From: Aquatica leii
Lineage: Eukaryota; Arthropoda; Insecta; Coleoptera; Lampyridae
Length of the DNA: 64,000 nt
Direction: 5' to 3'
Assembly (NCBI GenBank): GCA_035610365.1
Contig: CM069433.1
Location: forward strand, 165,184,882 to 165,248,881
Below the pieces are notes generated by a model, which made no database searches, had not been told where the DNA came from, and worked only from the letters and a program-made list of their open reading frames with translations. Positions 57,601 to 64,000 of this stretch are shown here, piece after piece (position 1 is the stretch's first letter; every line of letters starts with the position of its first letter). Both the position numbers and the translations under genes were made by a program.

Positions 57601-60600
57601 TTTTTACACGATTATAAATGTAACTAATTTTACTAAAACACAACACTATATACTAAGGAAATTAGTACTAAAAAATGTAATAAAATAATTACTTACTATA
57701 ATTTTATATATCACTGTAACTGTAGATTTAAACAAACACTGTTTGCAAAACGACACTTGCGTAATATATTAATATATTAAATTTAACGCTGGCGCGTTCT
57801 TCTTTAAAACTCACTAAATTCGATTTACTGAGTACTAGTCTTATACTTTTAATTTATCTTCGACTAGAATATTCGGTTGATATTGTAAACTTTTTCGAAG
57901 ATTCTTAAATAACGAGAATGTTTATATATATTTCCTTTCTCAGTTCTCTTCTGAGTAAGAGAGGTTTTGTTTTGTTCTCTACATTTTTAATAATTTTAAC
58001 AGTCTGTCAGTAGACAGTGTAAGTTTTATCGTTTCTAAGCACAAGAACATACGATGTAGTATTGCATTCGATGCGTAACAAGTGCTTACATAAAATTTTA
58101 ATCAATTAGTAAATATTGGAGAATGCATTCTGATCACAACATTCTACAGCTGCCAATGCTCGATTAGTTCAGTAGTTAACACTTGCTTTGGTACATGCGA
58201 CAAGGATTAATTTGAACAATTTATTTATCATTTGTTTTAGAAAAGATCTATCCCATTCACTCCCATCCTAGCGGGCACGCCAGTAATAGTATATTATATA
58301 GCAATGTTGAGAAGTGTATGATTATAAACTAAGCGACAGATTATAACCATCTTCTCAAGCGTTGTCTATATACAATTTCTTCCTCTACTAGAAATATTAA
58401 AACCTTTTTACCTGTTACTAAATCAAATTTTAAATTTAAGATGTTAATTTCAAATTAAAAATCAAGTGAGTGATTGTGACAGTTCTCATTACTTTAATAC
58501 AATTAATTTTGACGTAATTGTATTATACAGAAATAAATAGATAACGTAGATTTTTTTTGCTAAATTTACTACAATTGTTTAGAAACATTACTTTAAGCAT
58601 TGATTATATCTAAAATACATTTAAGTCAATAATATTCACATTTATTTAAGCGCGAACTTCAAATAACTTACATTTCTAAAATCAAATTAATTTATTTAAC
58701 GAACGATTTAAGTTTTTAAAATAGCATTAAATAAAATTTCTTGCCCCTAGTAAACGATTTTGTAAACATTTTTTTTTTATTTAAAACTGTTATAGAATTA
58801 TCAGAAAATGTAAATATGTTCATTATTAACCATTGGTTAACAATGAAACATTATTTACCTGCGCTTACAAAAGTGCAACTTCACAACCTACTATTATACG
58901 TAATAATAAAACTACAACTAGTAGTGAAAAAAACCATTTATGTTATCTAGCCAAAAACGCCCGCCGTACAGATGATTTCCCCAAATTAATGGTAGCAGTT
59001 TATAGCATAACTTTTCTAAAAATAAATAAATGGTGCACAGTACAGATATACCGACAGAGAATTAGTTGATATTTATAAAGTATAGTACCTAAAAAAAATA
59101 CGCGGAAATCAAGTCCTTTTTTAAAATCTTACATACTTTTGTCATTTTTATCTCTAAATATTAGCATCAACCCTTATATATAAAACTCAACATACACCAA
59201 AATGCGAACACCTTCCGAGATTCGACAGTGTTAGTGTAGTAATCAAAGTTGCCAGAGTTTCCTCCGCTTTTGTTAGAGACAAAAGAAATCTATATAAAGT
59301 TGAAAACAAGCAAGCAAACATCTACAAGAAACCTCTAAAGGGTTGGGTAATGAACTTGTCAGCCCAGCCAAACTGTAAACTCCTAAGTTCTTTTATTCAT
59401 TATTTTAGCGCAAACTTAGTTTTTTACATTTTTTCTTAAACATCACATTATAAAATAATTTTGTTTTTATAGTTAAGATTGAAATTCACATATTTTTAAG
59501 ATTCAAATAAATAATGTGTAATCGCCGTTTAATACTACAAAACTATGTTTCCAAAATTAAAAAATTTTTCGAATTATGTTATGGTCGAATTTGATGCTTG
59601 TCACCTAATGATAAACTCGAAATTCAAAAATTTAAAGCTGTAACTGCAATTAAAAGTATAATTTATACTAGTATGTGTCAAAATCACAAATATAATGGTT
59701 TCAAAATAATATGTATTAATGTATTAAACGATTTTCTGTCAACCGCTCATATAAGTGCTTCATGAAATGATACAAATAGACAGTCATTTCATCACGTTTA
59801 ATCTACGTAATTTATATGTTTATATAAGTATATTACCTCATACATAAAAAAACCTTTATTAAAAATAATTAATGGATTTAATTAAGTTAATGTTGCCTAA
59901 AGTGCGTGAAATTCGTTTTCTGATTGTAGGAAATTTCTGTGCAAGAAACGTGATAAACGGTAATATATCATTTCGTTTAATCATAACGAAAACCAATTCG
60001 CGCGGAAAATTTCATATACAATTCTGACACCAAACTAGTTTAATTAGCTAAGTGCTTTAAAATAATAAATTGAAATTAAACGCAGTTAATCTATAATTTA
60101 TCGAATGAAACACTTTCGTACTGTATACGTTACATTTCATTCTTTATAAATGTTTTCCCAAGTTTTCTAATTAAAGTTGTCCATATAAAAGTCATTCTAT
60201 CGTTTATGGATTATACAAGTAACCGAAATTCTCTTTTTTCATATCACGTTTTAAGTAAATATGTTTTTGTTCTTCAGTTATTGTTAAATGTTAGCAAATC
60301 AACATGCAAGTTTGTTTAACGCGCCTCAGAAGCTGTTTACATTATAAACATTTACATTACACGCTGTTCTCAAGTCACGATAGATTCTTTCGGTTTCTCA
60401 ATTTTAATCTGAACCGCAATTCTTAGTAAACAATATGAAGACACGAAATGGTTTTTGATTATTTACTGGGTTTGTAAATAGTACATGCTTTTTAAAAAGT
60501 ATATATATAAAAAGAACAACCAACAAACTTTAACATAAGTTAAATGTAAAATTGATTTCATATAGAACTGTTGAAATTATCAGACGTTAGACATTTTAGA

Positions 60601-60950
60601 TATCTCAGACAAGTCGTTTAAAAAATGTGCTTATGATTTCAGAAGAAAGCAATAAAAAAAACTTGTTAAAAGCAAGCAAATATTTTGTATCAACTTTGGT
60701 CAAATATAAGACTTTTTTAGGTTCTGCAATAATAGAATCTGCTTTTGTTCAATACATCTACGATTCGTTCAATAAATGAAACAATATTGACTATTGAGCA
60801 TAATAATTTGCTGCAATTAACCAACTACATGAGCAATACATGACACGTATCATGTTCGAATAGAATACATTAACAGCTTGACCATCAGATTAAAAAAAAA
60901 ATTTCACACTTGATACCTTGATACCAATTAAACACACATATTAAAGTCGA
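57601..60950. other. AT-rich non-coding stretch
   Basis: No protein motif recognised on either strand. One tRNA-like segment at 58155-58220 is listed separately. Segment 59190-59390 is somewhat GC-richer with no recognisable motif. Confidence 0.55.
58155..58220 (+). other. tRNA-like segment, possibly a SINE head
   Basis: GCTCGATTAGTTCAGTAGTT resembles the start of a tRNA with an A box. About 45 bases on, GGATTAATTTGAAC is a poor B-box candidate. Acceptor-stem pairing could not be built, so a functional tRNA is unlikely; a decayed tRNA-derived SINE is the better guess. Confidence 0.25.
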
Positions 60951-61129
60951 GTCCACATTCTCATGCTCGGGATTGTACTTGTGCTCGAGAAGCTCCTGAG
61001 CTTTACAAGCCGTTTGTCTACATGCACTTGTCAGTTCGTCAAACGACTTGGCCTCTAACGGTTCGCTATAGGGCTTCTGTCATTATTTTAATGTTATAAA
61101 AATGAGCTAAAGATTTGTGCAATCACTAT

Positions 61130-62610
61130 TAAAGAATGGTGGATAACAACAATATTTCGATCGAGATAGCGCTATAGCGGGCATGACATGACGAGATCTG
61201 TCTGTAGAAAATTTATACTTCATAACATTTTGTAGAATGTCACCAACCGCGTTTGATGCATTAATTAACTTAGTTCGCCCAGAAATTACTAAAAAGGATG
61301 GCAATTTCCGGAAACCAATATCAGCACAGGAAAGACTAAGAATTAAGTTGAGGTTCTTAGCATCTGGTGATTCATACAGCAGCTTAAGTTTTTTACTGAA
61401 AGCTATGTTCCTCATTGTGCCAGAAGTATGCGATGCTTTAATTGCCTGCTTGTCGGATATCGTTTGTGTAAGTATATGTACCATTTATTAAAAAAATTTT
61501 AAAAAAACATTTTGAAACTGTAAAACATAGTGTACAATATAAAAGAAATAATAACAAAAGAAAAATATACATTGTAAGATACATTGTAAGAAAAGTAATA
61601 CTATCTTTTAGAACTCATCCCACGTGGCAAAATTCTGACTTATTTGATATGAACTGGAGGCCGCAGTCTCAAAACGTGCAGGTGTCGAGCATTCCGAACT
61701 ATAATGTATTGGAGTAAAATACTTACTGCTACTACATCTAGTATTCAAAAATCCTGGTAAAATTTGAGTAGTAGATCCAAAATATTTGCATGTTTCTGCA
61801 TCAAAGAAAATGTTAAATAATGTTTTTTCAGCGTACATACCAAATCATTAGTCAAGTGCCCTAAAGCGTGCTACAACAGATTCCGAAAATCAATCTCTCT
61901 TTCGGTTTGATTTTAATATTTCGTAAATCTCCTCCACTCCAAGATGCTTAGCAGATTTTAACTTGTTGTTTTGTGGGACCAGTTTTGGAGTAGCAAATTG
62001 CTTTCTTTTCACTGTCCTCTTTGGACTGTACCACCATTGAAACGTTTTCCGACCGAATTTCTTTTTCTGTTGTGTATTCTTCAGAAGAAGAAAGAAAATC
62101 AACTAATGATGACAGTTAATTATAAATTAGTATCTAGTAATATGAAAGTAATAATAACATATCTAATAATTATATTTCAGCAAAAATTAAGAAGAATGGT
62201 AGTGTGTGGTGGTGAAACAACATGAAAAACAGTACCGTTTTCTCCATTGTATACGAGCGATGGAAAAAAAACACGTTGTTCTTCAAGCATATCAGGGACG
62301 TATATGTGATGGAAGCGTATTTAGAAACACTTTTTTACATGATAAATTTCAGGATCAAAAACCACATCTTCCGGAAGATCAAGTTTAAATTCTTTAAAAT
62401 GATCTCTTAATTCAGTATGTGATAGTGGCCGACAATGCTTTTCCACTACATCCTCATATCATGAAATCTTACCCTGGACCCCACAATAAAGGATCTACAA
62501 AACGAATATTTAATTATTGTATCAGCAGTCCGCGGTATTCAGAGTGCTTCAAAAACCTATACTTTTGGAACCCGAAAAAGTTCAGAGAAGATTGTTCTTT
62601 CATGCGTATA
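61130..62610 (+). pseudogene. PIF/Harbinger transposase remnant
   Basis: The first part (61237-61491) reads MSPTAFDALINLVRPEITKK and DGNFRKPISAQERLRIKLRF, then LASGDSYSSLSFLLKAMFLI and VPEVCDALI, matching the N-terminal region of HARBI1-type transposases. The second part is downstream: YQGRICDGSVFRNTFLHDKF (about 62285-62350), VIVADNAFPLHPHIMKSYPG (62419-62476; the aspartate of the G/AD-AFPL block present) and STKRIFNYCISSPR (62495-62540), from the DDE_Tnp_4 catalytic domain. The segment between (61500-62180) lacks the first catalytic block. It carries minus-strand open frames (61608-61838, 61890-62102) that might be remnants of the accessory protein of Harbinger elements, which I cannot confirm. 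Frameshifts indicate inactivity. Confidence 0.78.
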
Positions 62611-62688
62611 CCTTCATAATTTTAAAAACTAATAATATGATTTAAACTCACGCCGCCAGCACTGTGCAGTACTTACTATTTTAATATA

Positions 62689-63108
62689 CATTAGAGTCCT
62701 GCTATTCCGAACGCAAACGAACGAAATTTCAAAAATCCGCCTATTTCGAACAGAGTCACTTAAATTACTGATTTTTTTAATTTAAAAACAAAAGAAATTA
62801 AGAAGACGTTTGTTGAAAAAACGTATACTTATTGTTATACAAAAAAATTAAATAGAGACACACATAGAGTCTAAACTTGATAAAAATGCCTGAAAATAAA
62901 TTGGAATGAAATTTGGTTACTTACAATACATGTCAGCTTTAGTTATACTATACTATGAGTCGCAAAAAGTCACTAGCAGATGTCTCCCAACTTAATTTAT
63001 TCCTTAACAAGCCAATAAGTTGATATTATTAATGAAATCCGCCTATTTCGAATTCCCTCTAAACCAAACAGTGTTTCCTAATAAGTTTGGAATAGCGAGA
63101 ATCTACTG
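62689..63108. mobile_element. 420-bp MITE with TA target duplication (pogo/Tc1-like)
   Basis: The left end CATTAGAGTCCTGCTATTCC and the right end, reverse-complemented, CAGTAGATTCTCGCTATTCC are inverted repeats. Inner matches around AATCCGCCTATTTCGAA occur on the left (62736-62753) and, in direct orientation, near the right end (63037-63052). It is flanked by TA (62687-62688 and 63109-63110). There is no coding sequence. Terminal form and TA duplication point to Tc1/mariner-pogo type mobilisation. Confidence 0.75.
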
Positions 63109-63720
63109 TAATCTACAAAAAATTAGAATCACATGCAAAAAGCACTTCAATGCAACTAAAAATGTATAAACTTCATGATGAGCAAAAAATGTTATCACCG
63201 TCCATAGACTTGCAAGTTTAGACATGAGTTTTCCTCGAAGTGCCGCTCCTGGAGCGAACTCCGCGAGCCAGCGGTTCGTGATGCTCGGGAGAATTGCGTC
63301 GCAAAGAAGGGATCATTAATTCGATTTTAACAATTCTACCGTTAATCAAGTTTATACCGAGACAGAAAAGTTCTAAACATTAATGTTTAGAAAATACAAG
63401 AAAGTTGACTGAGTGGACCAAATATTCTAAAAAAGTACTCACGTCAAATTAGAATTAGAATACCTTCCGCAAACCAACAAGTCTAGTGGTGGGCGGCTGC
63501 ACCATTAGTAACATCTTCAGTAGATGCCAGAAAAGCAGGTACAGTGCAAGATGTATAATATGATGGCGGGGAGGTAACTCTTTTGTACGGTATTATAACA
63601 GCGGAACGAAAGGCAACAAAAAACCACCGTTCTATGAATTTCCAGGAAATCATGAATGGCCGAGAAAGTTAATAATGGCCCTCAGTCCCCGGCATGGCCA
63701 TAGAGTGGGAAAACAACTAA
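63109..63720. other. Non-coding with a GC-rich patch
   Basis: 63225-63305 is GC-rich (CTCCTGGAGCGAACTCCGCG) and contains short self-complementary strings (CTCCTGGAG). The rest may be decayed upstream LINE sequence, but no block can be named. Confidence 0.35.
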
Positions 63721-63729
63721 AAATTCTTA

Positions 63730-64000
63730 AAGTACGACTGGCATGTGTGTTATCTTGTTTAATATATTCTCCGAAACTATTTTCACCAAAGCACTAGCGA
63801 ACAAACCAGAAAGCATAAAAATAAAATGGAGTACTAATAAATCACTTACGGTATGCGGACGATATAGTGCTTTTAGCACAAAGCGAAGAAGATCTACAGC
63901 ACCTAATTAATCGTTGATAAAATTCTTAATTCTCCTCTTATCTATTGCAAAAAATTAATTAATTATTAATTCTTCACTTAGGAGGGGCAAGAAAAGCCTC
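63730..64000 (+). pseudogene. LINE reverse-transcriptase fragment, runs off window
   Basis: Plus-strand traces of an RT core: LFNIFSETIFTKALANKPES (63758-63817), then, in another frame, LINHLRYADDIVLLAQSEED (63836-63895) and LQHLINR. The catalytic YADD is intact. The pattern (SP-LFNIYSE-IF-KAL...INHLRYADDTVLLA) is that of RTE/Jockey-like APE LINEs. Frameshifts separate the blocks. The element continues past the end of the window. Confidence 0.75.

Noticed and set aside
60960-63305. Shared ATGCTCGGGA strings near 60985 and 63285 as Harbinger terminal repeats
   Set aside because: They are in direct, not inverted, orientation and the similarity stops after about 11 bases.
1-64000. CRISPR arrays, bacterial operons, riboswitches
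   Set aside because: No regularly spaced identical repeats; all coding traces are eukaryotic transposons or spliced exons, so bacterial feature types do not apply.

Overview
The window looks like AT-rich, intron-like DNA from an insect with a large, transposon-laden genome; no bacterial-style gene organisation is present. The evidence for an insect (or close arthropod) is the mix of element families: DUF4817-type IS630/Tc1/mariner transposases, ZMYM-like hATs, pogo, PIF/Harbinger, a Crypton tyrosine recombinase, Penelope-like, Ty3/gypsy and BEL/Pao remnants, APE-type non-LTR LINEs, and a repeat-borne gene family common in arthropod assemblies. I cannot name the species.

The only credible host gene is on the minus strand. 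Three exons at 27950-28169, 27730-27832 and 26381-26554 have canonical splice sites and compatible phases. They encode a Ser/Pro-rich, low-complexity stretch of a conserved-looking protein that I do not recognise. No other host exon was found, so most of the window may be its introns, although this is inferred.

Layout. 1-2500: AT-rich, non-coding. 2500-7610: a degenerate R1/I-type LINE (+) split by two insertions, a hAT (4069-5867, 7/8-bp target duplication) and an internally deleted mariner-like element (6300-7452). Removing the hAT rejoins the LINE RNase H reading frame. 10690-11280: pogo remnant. 12010-12645: two hAT termini back to back. 16040-16330: orphan Penelope terminal segment with a hammerhead-like fold. 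16941-17960: pogo DNA-binding fragment. 19895-21390: a degenerate copy of a repeat-borne gene family. 21800-23060: long-TIR foldback element. 23150-25672: inverted-repeat element invaded by a BEL/Pao LTR-leader duplication and by a solo LTR (24096-25472). 26381-28169: host exons. 29120-31500: gypsy (+). 31546-35153: APE LINE (-) with a perfect 12-bp target duplication. 35341-36490: LTR-like direct repeats. 37032-38378: a second solo LTR of the 24-kb family. 38560-39420: GC-richer patch with a possible core promoter. 41513-42640: Crypton. 42990-44990: Penelope RT plus GIY-YIG (-). 47480-51440: mariner (-) split by a 3.3-kb hAT inserted inside a catalytic motif. 51679-53362: foldback TIR element. 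55860-57340: mariner (+). 57430-57600: LINE fragment (-). 61130-62610: Harbinger (+). 62689-63108: 420-bp MITE with a TA duplication. 63730-64000: LINE RT entering from or leaving the window (+).

Every element appears inactive (stops, frameshifts, deletions). The window is best read as a stratified record of insertions, several of which can be ordered in time by nesting and exact target duplications. I did not find a convincing undescribed functional system. The best leads are the compensatory base change in the Penelope hammerhead-like stem, the unidentified host exons, and the foldback elements without recognisable coding capacity.
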